Part shown: piece after piece, positions 12,701 to 22,911 of the stretch
How the letters are laid out: each line of letters begins with the position of its first letter
Numbering within the stretch: position 1 is the stretch's first letter
Source of the DNA: Owenia fusiformis
Taxonomy: Eukaryota; Annelida; Polychaeta; Sabellida; Oweniidae
Reading direction: 5' to 3'
Assembly: GCA_903813345.2 (NCBI GenBank)
Contig: CAIIXF020000010.1
Span: forward strand, 1,417,169-1,481,168
Length of the DNA: 64,000 bases
Program-made: the position numbers and the translations under genes
Notes under the pieces: generated by a model
The model's input: the letters and a program-made list of their open reading frames with translations, nothing else
Told to the model about the DNA's origin: nothing
The model's database searches: none

Positions 12701-15700
12701 GATTACACAATTATTTTTGATGTTCTAGTTAGATATACTGTACTTGGGCATTAGTAATCTTTCATTCATTAAGACAGCATTCCTACAAGATGTGTAGCTT
12801 CAAGTTCAAAATTTGAAAATTGTAGTTTTCGAAATGAGTGAAAATACACTGTAAGCCAAAATTAGTTAAAATAAATTCAAATCCACAAGTTTACCACTTT
12901 GTCCAAACACAATTCGCTTTCCACTGGACATAGTCCAATGAAGCAACCTTTATACCACTCCACCATTTGAAAAAATGGGATCACATAGTGATAAAAAGCT
13001 GAGTTTTCTATAAAAACAAGGCAAACAAAATGCATAGACTCATCACATGAGCCAAAAACCACAAAACCCCAGATTAGAATATTATAATGAGACTTACACT
13101 TGGACATCCAACCAGCTCCGCATTCAAATATTCCACCAGTCTCTGAGCACGAGTCATGGCACAGCCAGGCAACCAATGGGGCAACAAACTCAGGCTTAAT
13201 CTGGTCAACCAATTCTGGGAAAATAAAACCCTTTACATGTGAATGTCAAAATAAGCAAATGCAACACAATCAACATACAGTTAGTTGTACAGTTTGATGT
13301 TTATCATCACATATTTTATCAGTATGTAGGGCGATTTAAGCAAATGAAACAATTATATTTTATATAATTACTTATAATGTATTAAAAGTTATAATAAAAT
13401 TTTCATCGTCTTTTATAATGACTACAGTTGAATCTAAGATTTTTTAAAAGGCTACAGCCAAAAGCATCTGGATGGTATGTACATTACAACTTAAAGGAAT
13501 ATTCCTTGCCAGACCCTTTCTCTCTTGATATGGTAGCTATAATCATATATATAGTTTCCATATTTAGCAAAACATGGGAAAATGTTTTAATATGGTCAAT
13601 ATTGATCATTTAAAAATCTAGTGCTTATTTCCAGTGAGCTGCCATCTTTTAAGATTTCTTGCAGGAAGTGATGTCATCAACTCTCAACTTCTATATCCTT
13701 GCCCATAACAGTATAGGAAAGTAGCACAAAATCACTTTTAGACAAGTGATCATTACTTTCTGTGCAAAAATATTTTCAGGGCTTGTCAACTTAGAATAAA
13801 AGAAGAGATTTTCAAAAGGATTAAATAAGATACAAAGTTGAAAAAGAATATTTAGCTGGTTTTCTAATTCTTAATAGGTCCTCACCTAATGCTATATGCA
13901 AAGTTGAGAGTCGATGACATCACTTCCTGTGTGAAATTTTAAAAGATGGCAGCTTACTGGAATTAAGCATCACATTTCTAAGTGATCAAATTTGACCATA
14001 TCAAAACATTTTTTGCGTGTTTTAATAAACATGGCAAGCACATATATGGTTATAGCTACCATATGAGGAGAGAGATGATTTGGCAAGGAATGTTCCTTTA
14101 AGTCATTTATCTTCCATACCTATCATGCTATAATTACTACCGTAACTATAAGGTATATGCTATTTAAGGAGAAGTGGAGTAAAGATAGAGGGCAGAAGAG
14201 ATACCTTGAGGCCACACAGTCTGTGTAAGACGGGAGCCAGCAGTAGGTGCAAGTGCATTACTTTGTATATTGTACTTTTTGCCCTCGATGGCTAGGGTGT
14301 GACTCAGTCCCACTAGGCCCATCTTGGCTGCAAAATACAAGACACACTTTAATTTAATACTATACAAAACACACTTTAACTAAATACTATACAAGAAATG
14401 TCCCTACAAATTTATTGTCTGTTTAGCAATGCCTGTCTGTTCATTCAAAAATCTCTGTGGTCAACTCTTTTGTTTTGTCCTTTTACAACATTTCTTTCAT
14501 TTTGACAGGTATTTTTATATTTTGCGGGTACTTAAGTTAGCAAAATAGGGCAATAATTAACATGCAAAATTGTCACTACACGTAGGTTGCAGTTAAAAAA
14601 GTTAACCATTTGTTACAGAGGCTGAATGCCAGCACCAAACACAGAGGTGAGAGCAGCTCACAAGAACCAATGGCTGTATAACAATTAACATGTCACCAAA
14701 GTGATATAAAAACAAGTCATATGATCCTTTTTTCAATCTAACTTAACAGACAATTTAACTTGTAAGGACAAAAAACATATACATTTGCGAGGGGATTGAG
14801 TGGGGAAGTGCAAGTACAAGATACAATACACTACCTTTGGGCCATAATTTAGGGGCAGTGGCAGTCATTCTGGTTCCTGCCCTAGGGGCTATGGCATTAC
14901 TCTTTATATTGTATTTACGCCCCTCTATGGCCAATGTATGTGAGAGCCCAATGGCCCCACTCTTTGCTAAAATACTATGATGTCTATTATGTCAATTTAC
15001 TACACTCCACATCTTAATTGTTCACTGAGAAGTATTAATATACATATACAGTGAAACCTGTATAATGGTACCTCTAATAATGTTCCACTTGGGAGGTTTT
15101 CCATTTATAGAGGTCCAGTTAACATTAAGTCAGTTGGTCTGGGGACACTGCAAAGTCTTCCAATTACAGAGGTGTTTCACTTAACAGATTTCACTTTACT
15201 CATTCAAGTTAAACTTCTCCACAAAAGAGTGAATACCAAACTTAATAAACCTGATTTCTCTATATTACTTCCAAAATTTGTTAAAGAGGCTCTATGCCAT
15301 AGGAAAGCACAATCAAGACCACTCTGGACTTTTTTGCATATTGAGTTTCACCACATATTCACCCATCTACTTACCAAAGAAAAAGTCCCACATCCCCCTC
15401 TTTCAGTGTAAATTTTGCGATTGTGCTGGCCAATCTAATTATTTTTGCGGAAATTAATTCAATCTGAAGTTTGAATATACCGGGAAAGTCCTCCTGTTAT
15501 CTGATTGGTCGTTGAGTCTGTTTATCATGAACCTGATAGGGTGTCTGGTTCAAGGCGCTTGTGTGACTCAATGGGGATCCCCCTCGCTAGCCGAGGAATC
15601 GATTGTGTTTAATTCTGGAGATTGGTTGTTCTGTTGATTATTTCAATATTTCGACAATAATATACCCATATAGTTATTTTCAAGATATATCCATGTTATG

Positions 15701-18700
15701 TGAGATATTATATGAGCAATAACAATAGGACATCATTGATTGTCTTGGGGAGAAACCTATGGTATAGTGCATCTTTAAATTACAACATTATGTTGAAATT
15801 TCGCATACTTGAGATTATTAATCTCCAAATTAATAGTAAAATGATTAATGGACAATGAGTAAATAATAAAAGGAAAGATATGAATGAGTCAACATTACCT
15901 GCACTGTAGTTGGCCTGGCCAAAGTTGCCATAGATACCAGCAGTGGATGTTGTCATTATAATCCTAGAAAATAAAAGATGAAAATATTTATAGAGGTTTT
16001 GGGGAGTCATTTGACTTACAGATGTGTATATACAGTTAAGCATTCCATACTGGCCATTGTCGAGAGTCAATATTAATACATTTATCTATAAGAATTCAAT
16101 ACACTATAAATGTGTTTTGACTGGTATGTGTCTTGACTGGTAATGCACTTAGATATTGCTTTTTCTTGCTAAGTTCCATTACAACTTTTAGTCCTTTCCC
16201 TTTGGCACTAGTGCTTATATATTTCCATTATCAACAATTCTTGAAATGTCCACATATACCCAGGTTTGTTAGGAAACTGTTTGTGGGATTGTATTATTAG
16301 AAAGGGATTTAAAAATGCACTGTGCCAGCTTTATTATTTACCTGCCAAACTTCTGTTTCTTCATGTGTGGCCAAGCTGCTCTGGTGACCATGAAGGAACC
16401 TCTTAAGTGGACCCGATGGATCAAATCTGAAATATACATGTAAGGCAAAAATGTGTAAAAAGCTAGGTTACATATTGGAAATTAGTATGTTCATTACAAT
16501 ATTACCGAATGGCATTATCCGCATAAACTATATATGACCGAGGTAAACTGAAAGGTGAGAATGGGCTTTCCTCTTTTTACCAAATCAATCATGAATTTTT
16601 ATCTGAATTCACTGCATAAATATCAATGACTGTCATTAAAACACATACTCAAGATCTGTACAGGTAGAACCTCCATATCTGTATTATGAGAACAATCCCT
16701 TCAACTTGGGGATGGAGTTTCAACTATTCAGATGATAGCTATTTAAACATCAAACTAGCATCCATGCTCTTAAACACAATACATGTACATGTACATAATC
16801 CCAAAGAGTGTTGTGCTTTTCCCAATGACCTATGCATATAATGCATTTTTTTCCTTGTTTTAATGAACTAATATCCTTTAATTAAAACTTTCAAGCACAA
16901 AAAACTCCAGATTTTTCTCCTTTCTTTTCATTCAAACTTTTTCACAGAAAAAAACTTGTATTGAATTGGTGCTAAATGTATAAATGGCAAGAAGCCTGAT
17001 ATTCAAATGTTGTGTCCTTAACAGCTAAGGTCTCAAACTTAACAGAACACTTTTTATCAGTTTGACACAGTTTGAACTTGGGACCTTATCAAAATCAATG
17101 TACATGTATGCCAACCATTTGTGATAAAAGACTGTTCATCCTTTGAGGGTATAAAATAATTTACTGACTGTTAAACCATGAGTACCTATAATGCACATAG
17201 TTTTGTTCTGAGTAGAATGAGAATTTTTCAGGGAGTAAAAACAATTTTGTTAGTAAATGATGAGTTTTGGGCACAGAAAGCAAATGTTATATAGTACATA
17301 AAATCATCATTATCCGAAATGATCCTTACCAATACGTGTGAACTTTTAGACACAATCCCTGACAGTTATTTGTTTGTATTTAGTTACTGAATCTAACCTT
17401 TGACCTAACTGTTAACTGTACAATTTGCTGAACAGGCAGATCAAAGTTCTTGAGATTGAATATCATCTAATTTGTGTTTCTCATACAACATGCAACAACA
17501 ATAACATCTATTGGAACTCATGAATTCACTGCAATCTGCCCTGTGGCTGGTTCGCATTTTTGATTCAGTTTATTTTGATCATGCATTCGCATATGTTAGT
17601 CATCTTTGAATTTTCATATTTAGATGGCAGAACGATCCATAATCATACAAGAGTACTTTTATCTTACCCATCATTCATTTACGAATTCATAAAGCACCGT
17701 TTTGAACAGCATATTAAGCAACAGAATATATTCTTGTTTGGTAGGCCTATGCAAGCAAACCTGTGCCTGACTAGCTAATTGTTGCACATTAGTTTTCAGA
17801 AAGTAGAAATAGAATCATAGAGCATAGAAATATAGTGATATATCAATCCTCTTTGCTTTAAACATCGATTATGGATTATATTTGGAAATGAATTTTTCAC
17901 TTACCCCAATCCAAATCACTAGTCCTTGCAAATGAGCGATCTCTCAGAATACCTGCATTGTTGATCACAATGTCTGAAACAAAAATAAAATGCAATATAC
18001 AATATGCAATATGCATTTTCTTGTATTAAGAAACAAATCCTAGGACATATAGAATATCCCTGAAATAATATTTTATTAACTAATAATTGGGGATTATTTG
18101 ATATAATTGTGGTTTTCAAATACCCGAGTTTTGAGTAAATAATTGGGGTTAGCACTGACAAATTAGGATTTCTCCCAATTTAAATCGAGACTTGACAGGT
18201 GAGATACCTCTCTCCATCATCACATCTCTTGTTTCCACTAGCAACATGCTCTGATTTTATTAGTCTCATCTGATGGGAGGAATTATAACTGTCATGAAGA
18301 CCTAATGTCCATGTATCATATTATAATATGTTATATTAATAGCCTCAAGTATTATCAATTAGAGTCTTTGTTAGATAAGACAAGACTGCTACAGACTCTA
18401 CCACAAAATGATAGTTTAATACATACCTATTCTACCAAAGTTATCTAATGCTGTTTTCACCAGTTTTTCCCCATCTTCCACAGAGTCTAAAGATGGAAGA
18501 ACACATTATGAACGTGCTGTTTATGCTTCATGTATGCAGATACATATGTATTTTACAAGACTAGAGGTTACAATACACTTAATGTTTTAATTATAACTTT
18601 CAGTATGTTTGCAATAAATTCTACATGTACATGCCCATATAAGGCTTTCATACCATAATTGGCAACTGCTTTGCCTCCTTTGGCCTTTATTTGATCCACT

Positions 18701-21315
18701 ACAACATCTGCTGGTCTTGAAGTACCTCCTCCATCTCCAGTCATTGAACCTCCCAGGTCATTTACTAGAAACAAAATAAAACCAATATAAATAGTTTTTT
18801 ATTCATTAGAGAATGAGAGATAGCAAAACACTTTTCTTGTGTAAGCTTTTATAGCATAACATGCGATTTGGAATCAAAATTGATATTTACAACACGTAAC
18901 AGGTACAAACCACATCAGTTTACTAGGCTGTGTTGAGCAGAATGCGGTAGTTTAGCTATATACATGTATACCACTGAGCAAACTCAAAAAGCTTATTGAG
19001 TGTACTCCACTTACCAACAACTGAGGCTCCCCTCTCACCAAATAGAAGTGCATACTCTCTTCCCAGGCCTAAAATAGAGAGCAGTGAACAGTTAAAGTGC
19101 AGTCAGTGTCGCAATATGGGAGATCAGCACTTGCTCATGTATCAAGCAACATTCACAGGAGTTCACAGACATGTAACCAGGCATACGTAAAGGTACGCAG
19201 TTGCCTACCCTAATAATTATGGAGCAAACAATGTATACAATAAATAGTGCCCCATTACAGTCTGATATAGCTCAGAATGCACCATTTAAGGTTTACAATC
19301 AAAAATTTTCCAGAGGGCCATGCCCCGGACCCCCTAGTTTTGATTGGCCTTCAGCCTAGCGTATCTGCTATCAGAAATCTGTTTGCGCTGCAGGTTCATA
19401 CACGTTCTCAAGAAATCTCATATGTAAATAAGAGACGACATAGACTAAATTAAGTATAGTGGGCAATGTTTAGAAGCTCTTGGATTATTGTTCATGTTGA
19501 TTTGAGCTTTAAAGTGCTGTAATGAAACTGAGATACTGGTAATGATATGTCATAAGACCATGGGCATTCAAGGGTGACATGCATGTGTACTGAAGACGTC
19601 AAAATGACTTGGTGGACAGCTTCGGTATCTTCCAGAAAGTATTTAGTTGACCGCAGAATTGTGGCTCCCATTTTGAAATATCTAACTATCATGACTTTTG
19701 TACATGTACACTATATGTATCAATTGGGAGTAAAGAATCACACATACATGGGCGTAGCTCTATTTTTCTAAGAAGTACGCCACCACCACAGGAACAACAG
19801 TTGAGTGAACCAAAAAATGAGCATTCAGGGGGTCTGGGGCTTCTCCCCCAGGAAAATTTTGGAATTTAGTTGTATTTAGAGTGAATTTGAAACCATCTGG
19901 TACGCCTGTGCGTACCCAGCCCATGACATACCAGAACTTGAATTTTGTGATTTTTTTCAATATTTACCATAGTGACACCATAACGTATCATAACTTCCGG
20001 AATAACAAGCCTTACGGAAAAATTTTGGGAATATTTTCACTTCGTTTACATTTCTTGTATAACTGTACTTATTGTTGATCTGACGGAAAGATAAGCTGAT
20101 GTAGTTACACTGGAGTTCGTTTACTACCATTTGGAAGGCACGTGAGGGTCCCATTCATCAGGTAACACTCATATGTCGATGTTATGTTCTTGCTATTTTT
20201 AACAGTTAACCAGGAGTAAGTCACGATAGAATTTCTACTGCATTTCTACTGACGGTGAACACCGCCTCTAATGCGTTGGATTGTTATGTGGCCAACACGA
20301 TCCTCAGAGACACAATCCAATGCATTAGAGGCGGTGTTCACCGTCTATCAGAGACCCAGAGGGTGCATGAATGCACCTTATCCCGTTCCCGGACTATGGT
20401 CCTGTGAACATCTCAATCTTTTGCCTGTGCGATTACAACATGGGAGAATTTTTTACTGATCTTACACTTCAGATACCTACTTCAATAGATTCCTTGGTAA
20501 TTTAGCATTCTTTTCGTGTAGTTGAATCCACAATTGTCTGGGTTTATCGGCAGAACGAAGACATTTTCGTTTTTGATCGCAATATTTGCGTGTAGCATTT
20601 AACTTATTTCAACCGTCAAATTCCTCCATATTGGTACTTCCAGGCTACATCCGGGACAGCCAAAGGGGGGATTCCCCTTTTAAATCCAACCACCATTTTG
20701 AAAAGTGATGGAATCTCTCTCGATGAAAAAGAGAAATGTTCCCGTTCTGCCGATATACCCAGACAATCGGCGGTTCCAATATATTAGAAGTTACATCTTG
20801 AGTTCTATAATGCATTGAGGTAGGTATCTTAAGTGTAAGGGGCGTAGATAATTCTCCCAAGTTGTAATCGTACAGGCAAATGAATGCGCTCAGTGCAGGA
20901 CTATAGTCCGGGAACGGGATAAGAATGCACCTACATTTTTAGAAGCCCAATTTTGCAGTGTCAAAGAATCCATGTACTTGTTATAACCTCTGTGAAGTAC
21001 AGTATACCAGGTGAATAAACAGGACATGGAAATATATTGCCTTGTCACTGTACTCAGTTATAATATACTGCACTTTGACCAATGTGAACTCTGTTCACAG
21101 CCTGATCAGTGATCTCCGAAATAATTTTATTTTTCGTGCCATTAGAAATATGTAAATTGCAAAAAAAGTAAACAAAATCAGAAATTGATTAGTATCCCTA
21201 CTAGTGCAGAAATAGTTTGAACATTGTTTGCAAGTCATAATGTAACTTTAAACTCACCCCCACCGGCTCCAGTAACCAAAACAACGCGACCATCGAATCT
21301 TAGAGGAGCAGCCAT
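233..21315 (-). CDS. HSD17B4: HSD17B4, peroxisomal multifunctional enzyme type 2 (3' end off window)
   Basis: Spliced gene encoding D-3-hydroxyacyl-CoA dehydrogenase, 2-enoyl-CoA hydratase-2 and SCP2 lipid-carrier domains, which act in peroxisomal beta-oxidation of branched and very-long-chain acyl-CoAs and bile-acid intermediates. Exons in coding order: 21258-21315, 19015-19068, 18654-18764, 18427-18486, 17905-17973, 16342-16426, 15899-15963, 8a 14835-14966 or 8b 14205-14327, 13098-13214, 12601-12666, 10571-10633, 10197-10312, 9864-9942, one of four exon 14 copies (8992-9173, 8173-8330, 7357-7514, 7023-7186), 5915-6038, 5280-5452, 4671-4740, 4188-4294, 2776-2862, 2310-2390, 1973-2111, 1588-1715, 1083-1175, 610-742, 233-366. 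All junctions are GT/AG and all phases match. With 8b and 14d this gives 833 codons to the window edge; human HSD17B4 is 736 aa. The start [20 protein letters not shown] matches the family N-terminus. The final exon and peroxisomal targeting signal are off window. Confidence 0.97.
1083..2111 (-). CDS. HSD17B4: HSD17B4 exons 21-23: first SCP2 domain
   Basis: Exon 21 (1973-2111) encodes [20 protein letters not shown], exon 22 (1588-1715) encodes [20 protein letters not shown] and [20 protein letters not shown], and exon 23 (1083-1175) encodes [20 protein letters not shown]. This is a complete SCP2 lipid-binding fold. Exon 23 ends at an ATG-GTAAATAAG donor in phase 0. If that donor were not used, reading would run on to a stop at 1032, giving a one-SCP2 protein. 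Confidence 0.93.
2310..2862 (-). CDS. HSD17B4: HSD17B4 exons 19-20: end of hydratase domain
   Basis: Exon 19 (2776-2862) encodes [20 protein letters not shown] and then GTRIHFNTK. Exon 20 (2310-2390) encodes [16 protein letters not shown] followed by a short linker. Both have phase-0 boundaries. They match the last strands of the hot-dog fold of family members. Confidence 0.94.
2969..3154. mobile_element. Short TTAA-flanked MITE
   Basis: TIRs TTAAGGTAGTTCCGCAT and ATGCAGAGCTACCTTAA are imperfect inverted copies flanked by TTAA. The length is about 186 bp with no coding capacity. It lies in the HSD17B4 intron between exons 18 and 19. Confidence 0.75.
4188..6038 (-). CDS. HSD17B4: HSD17B4 exons 15-18: hydratase-2 core and active site
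   Basis: Exon 15 (5915-6038) encodes [15 protein letters not shown] and [14 protein letters not shown]. Exon 16 (5280-5452) encodes [12 protein letters not shown], then a short Ser/Lys linker to TSIDQ. Exon 17 (4671-4740) carries the hydratase-2 signature [20 protein letters not shown], holding the catalytic Asp and His. Exon 18 (4188-4294) encodes [20 protein letters not shown]. The 3' end of exon 16 abuts and resembles the minisatellite that follows in the intron. Confidence 0.95.
4802..5279. repeat. 21-bp minisatellite made of a splice-donor-like unit
   Basis: About 22 units of roughly 21 bp, plus-strand core TGGTTGATTATACCTGGTCAA. On the gene strand each unit reads like the end of exon 16 plus its donor (TTGACCAG then GTATAA). 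The array directly adjoins the true donor at 5279/5280. Some units have CTG in place of CAG before GTATAA. The open frame through it is only a 7-residue repeat and not a gene. Confidence 0.93.
5735..5850 (+). mobile_element. 3'-end fragment of the LINE family seen at 35.3-36.1 kb
   Basis: Shared blocks with 35867-36005 include TGTCCCTCTG, CCAACCCCTCTTCAA against CCACCCCTCTTCAA, and ATGGTGATT.GCACTTGAATATG. It is a diverged solo 3' fragment within HSD17B4 intron 15. Confidence 0.75.
6436..6711. repeat. Two-copy tandem repeat of about 138 bp
   Basis: Units 6436-6572 and 6573-6711 both begin AAAGGAGCATGTGTATA, share TATATAGAAATAGAAATGAA, and end GGGGAAGATGTGT or GGGAAGACGTGT. It lies in the HSD17B4 intron between exons 14d and 15. 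Confidence 0.85.
7023..7186 (-). CDS. HSD17B4: HSD17B4 alternative exon 14d
   Basis: This 164-nt exon, phase 1 in and phase 0 out, reads [40 protein letters not shown] and [15 protein letters not shown]. Of the four copies it is closest in length and sequence to the single vertebrate exon segment. It joins to exon 15 as [19 protein letters not shown]. Confidence 0.92.
7357..7514 (-). CDS. HSD17B4: HSD17B4 alternative exon 14c
   Basis: This 158-nt exon, phase 1 in and phase 0 out, reads [40 protein letters not shown] and [13 protein letters not shown]. It is close to 14d and to the vertebrate sequence. The donor is GTATGT. The upstream ORF context does not reach 60 codons, so this exon is visible only by homology to its neighbours. 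Confidence 0.9.
8173..8330 (-). CDS. HSD17B4: HSD17B4 alternative exon 14b
   Basis: This 158-nt exon, phase 1 in and phase 0 out, reads [35 protein letters not shown] and then [10 protein letters not shown]. It keeps the LPTY core but has FELNE in place of YEGSE and a distinct middle helix. Acceptor and donor (GTATTC) are intact. It has no stops. Confidence 0.85.
8791..8980. repeat. 17-18 bp minisatellite carrying GTAAGT on the gene strand
   Basis: About eleven units of GTGTTCCACTTACAGAG with variants (TTTAAAGAG, GCATTCC). On the minus strand most units contain CTGTAAGTGG, a consensus 5' splice site. The array starts about 12 nt past the donor of alternative exon 14a. Scattered single copies of the same motif lie near 1245-1345 and 15080-15190, so this is a dispersed family. 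Confidence 0.92.
8992..9173 (-). CDS. HSD17B4: HSD17B4 alternative exon 14a
   Basis: This 182-nt exon, phase 1 in and phase 0 out, reads [20 protein letters not shown] then [12 protein letters not shown] and a divergent hydrophobic tail ending GLPVHLKK. It is the farthest upstream and longest of four homologous copies. The core (FLYEG, FPTY) matches the family's FIYEG and LPTF positions in the hydratase-2 N-terminal hot-dog half. Its donor GTACAG is followed directly by a minisatellite full of GTAAGT sequences. Confidence 0.85.
9864..13214 (-). CDS. HSD17B4: HSD17B4 exons 9-13: end of SDR domain and linker to hydratase
   Basis: Exon 9 (13098-13214) reads [20 protein letters not shown] and [13 protein letters not shown], the conserved SDR C-terminal part. 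Exon 10 (12601-12666) continues [16 protein letters not shown]. Exon 11 (10571-10633) has [19 protein letters not shown]. Exon 12 (10197-10312) is a poorly conserved, Ser/Ala-rich linker; its donor is the least certain in the gene (a GTGTGT site, chosen because exon 13 needs phase 0). Exon 13 (9864-9942) begins the hydratase domain with [20 protein letters not shown]. Confidence 0.9.
10104..10140. mobile_element. Minimal paired-TIR remnant (CAGGGTGGG type)
   Basis: The inverted ends ATACAGGGTGGG and CCCACCCTGTAT are separated by only 13 nt, with TA on both sides. The same end sequence starts at 53100. It lies 57 nt after the chosen exon 12 donor. Confidence 0.7.
11241..12263. mobile_element. 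Foldback element with arms of about 425 bp
   Basis: The left arm begins TCACGCCCGGTGATCGTGAA and the right arm ends with its inverse. The arms (about 11241-11667 and 11838-12263) are nearly identical inverted copies around a spacer of about 170 bp, and carry runs like GGGACGGAGGGGGGG. A possible 3-bp ATA duplication flanks it. It lies in the intron between HSD17B4 exons 10 and 11. Part of its arm recurs at 63922-64000. Confidence 0.92.
13491..14101. mobile_element. TTAA-flanked foldback MITE, 611 bp
   Basis: The ends TTAAAGGAATATTCCTTGCC and its inverse lie at 13491 and 14101 with TTAA at both boundaries. Arms of about 210 bp share GATATGGTAGCTATAATCAT and AAGATGGCAG. It sits between HSD17B4 exons 8b and 9. 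A half copy is at 44695-44810. Confidence 0.88.
14205..14327 (-). CDS. HSD17B4: HSD17B4 alternative exon 8b (canonical-like)
   Basis: This is a 123-nt exon, phase 1 at both ends, reading [20 protein letters not shown], then [19 protein letters not shown]. It is closer to the vertebrate SDR sequence (AGSRMTQTV) than exon 8a is, so it is probably the default. Both exon 8 copies have lengths divisible by three, so including either, both or neither keeps the frame. Exclusive use would have to be enforced by something other than frame. Confidence 0.92.
14835..14966 (-). CDS. HSD17B4: HSD17B4 alternative exon 8a
   Basis: This is a 132-nt exon, phase 1 at both ends. It reads [20 protein letters not shown], then [19 protein letters not shown] and PKLWPK. 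It supplies the catalytic Lys of YxxxK and the loop after it that lines the substrate pocket. It is clearly homologous to exon 8b about 500 bp downstream, but differs at the end (ATAPKLWPK against TQTVWPQ). It has a clean acceptor and a GTAGTG donor. Either it is an alternative exon or a decaying duplicate; no frameshift or stop is present. Confidence 0.88.
15281..15778. mobile_element. TTAA-flanked MITE, 498 bp (copy 1)
   Basis: TIRs are TTAAAGAGGCTCTATGCCAT and an inverse ending GTGCATCTTTAA, with TTAA at both edges. A second copy of identical length (498 bp), about 88-90% alike by eye, is at 47849-48346 in gene B. It lies in the HSD17B4 intron between exons 7 and 8a. Confidence 0.92.
15899..21315 (-). 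CDS. HSD17B4: HSD17B4 exons 1-7: SDR dehydrogenase, cofactor and catalytic half
   Basis: Exon 1 carries the glycine-rich Rossmann motif TGAGGGLG, completed in exon 2. Exon 3 gives VNDLGG, where the family binds the adenosine ribose. Exon 5 encodes [11 protein letters not shown], the NNAG structural motif. Exon 7 encodes the catalytic stretch [17 protein letters not shown] with the active-site Tyr; the paired Lys comes from exon 8. The residues match the vertebrate D-specific SDR domain closely. Intron 1 (19069-21257) is the longest of this block and holds two inverted-repeat structures. Confidence 0.96.
19302..19860. mobile_element. Possible inverted-repeat element in HSD17B4 intron 1
   Basis: AAAATTTTCCAGAGGGCCAT at the left and CCCCCAGGAAAATTTT at the right are imperfect inverted copies with matching GGACCCCCT/AGGGGGTC blocks. 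Termini and target duplication are unclear. Confidence 0.5.
20251..20345. repeat. Near-perfect 34-nt hairpin
   Basis: The arms GACGGTGAACACCGCCTCTA at 20251-20284 and its inverse at 20312-20345 are separated by 27 nt. One mismatch is visible (GCGTT against CATTG). It lies in HSD17B4 intron 1, just before another foldback. Confidence 0.9.
20372..20938. mobile_element. Foldback element, about 0.57 kb
   Basis: TGCACC.TATCCCGTTCCCGG at the left and the inverse at 20905-20938 are paired. Inner blocks CAATTGTCTGGGTTTATCGG and GCCGATATACCCAGACAATC also pair. It lies in intron 1 of HSD17B4. Confidence 0.82.
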
Positions 21316-21569
21316 TTTGAAGTAAACTTTGACCTTTCGAGGGCTGGCGCATCACGTGATAGGAGGCGTGGCATATATATTTGTAAACAAACGCACGTGG
21401 CTCAATCCTCCTATTTTTTATCAAATTAAAGGCTGCATACATTAACAACCTATAATATTATTAAAACATGGTTGTTACAATGCAATGTTTAATGTAAATT
21501 TTGTGAAAACTATTCTAGAACAGGTTGTAAACACTCCCGGGTAAACACTGTCACAACACTGTCCATACC

Positions 21570-21868
21570 ACTCCCCTAGCATAAGTTTGGCAACTTTTCC
21601 CCCATTGAACTACGTGTTAAAGCCTCTTTACCTTTGAATTTTTGTTTACTTAACCTGCGATGAAAATACTTATACTATTGATGAAAACGTAATTTGACTT
21701 TAATTCCAATACCTCCAAATGTTCTCAATTTTTTTCCTCAATTACAATAGGTCGAAAATGGATGATAGATTTGATGAATTTTTGAAAATCGACATTCCCA
21801 TGTTAACCAATGGCTTTAACACGGAGTTCAATGGGCGAAAAAGGTTGCCAAACTTATGGAGGGGACTG
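21570..21868. mobile_element. Foldback element, 0.3 kb
   Basis: ACTCCCCTAGCATAAGTTTG at the left pairs with CAAACTTATGGAGGGGACTG at the right. Inner blocks CCCATTGAACTACGTGTTAA and its inverse also pair. A solo end of the same family (CACTCCCCTGCATAAGTTTG) lies at 49241-49266. Confidence 0.85.
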
Positions 21869-22658
21869 TAAGTTTTTAAAATACAAAGTAGCATTTAAAG
21901 CCTGAAATTTGTCCCCCATCAATTGGTACCTCGATCATTTTAGTAATTGTCATGTATGACTGAGCAATTATGACCATTATTGGGGGGGGGTGGCAGAATT
22001 AGTGCTGCGCCAAGTTATTACAATGGATTAGGCCTTAAAACATGATTCAACTGACACTCGTGTCAAAGTGTATCAACATACCAAACGTTCCGATCCATTG
22101 CTGTTAAGAGGCTTTTAAGAGCTTAGTACAAAACAATTTTTCCTTTCTTTAGAAACAACATATTTTTTTTTGCAAAAAAAATATGGGAAATTAAATTAAA
22201 AACTTTTTAAAAATCACATTGCAACCATTCTGATACTCATAGCATCTCTCTCTGTTGCATCTCTCCAGATGGATAGAGATGGAGAGGGCGTGGCTTACCA
22301 CGATGCATTGCAACCATTTTGAAAAATGGTGGCTGTTACATGTTATTTTACGATTTTTGCCGTATCTGGAAAATCAGGATTTTTACATATTTGATATGTG
22401 AATACTGAAATAGTGTCCTAGAGCCTATGGCAGAGCGGGTGCCATAGCCCATGCCATAACTCGCATACTGAAAATGGCGGCCATTTTTCAAAAAGATCAG
22501 GTAAATGTTTTTTGATGACACATCAAAAACCTGTTTGTGTTTGGCGATTTGAAAAATCGTCAAATTTATCGTAAATTTGTTAATATTTTTTGATTTTTAA
22601 TGCAATTGTTTTTTGTTCCTTTCTACCAATTTTTGAGAATAAAAATAAAATATCTTTC

Positions 22659-22911
22659 CGAACCTTGTTGGAACAAAATAGCATATAAAACATTTTATTA
22701 GACCTCTCAATATTATAGTTATACAAAGGAAAATTTGTTTGATTTAACAAAAATTAATCAAAAATTAAAACAAAAAACCCCAAAATAGATAACCCTTTCA
22801 TTTCATTAACAAGATACTTTTTCAAAATCAACCAAACAATCCTTTGTACAATTACAATATTGAGAGACCTAAACAAGTTGTGTATATGTCGTTTTGTTCC
22901 AATGAGGTTCG
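22659..22911. mobile_element. Foldback structure, about 0.25 kb or larger
   Basis: CGAACCTTGTTGGAACAAAA at 22659 and TTTTGTTCCAATGAGGTTCG ending at 22911 are paired, as are GACCTCTCAATATTATAGTT and its inverse. Weaker pairing extends outward on both sides. Confidence 0.75.

Noticed and set aside
12460-12728. ORFs of about 75 aa on both strands around 12.5-12.7 kb
   Set aside because: They are read-throughs of HSD17B4 exon 10 into its introns and the antisense strand.
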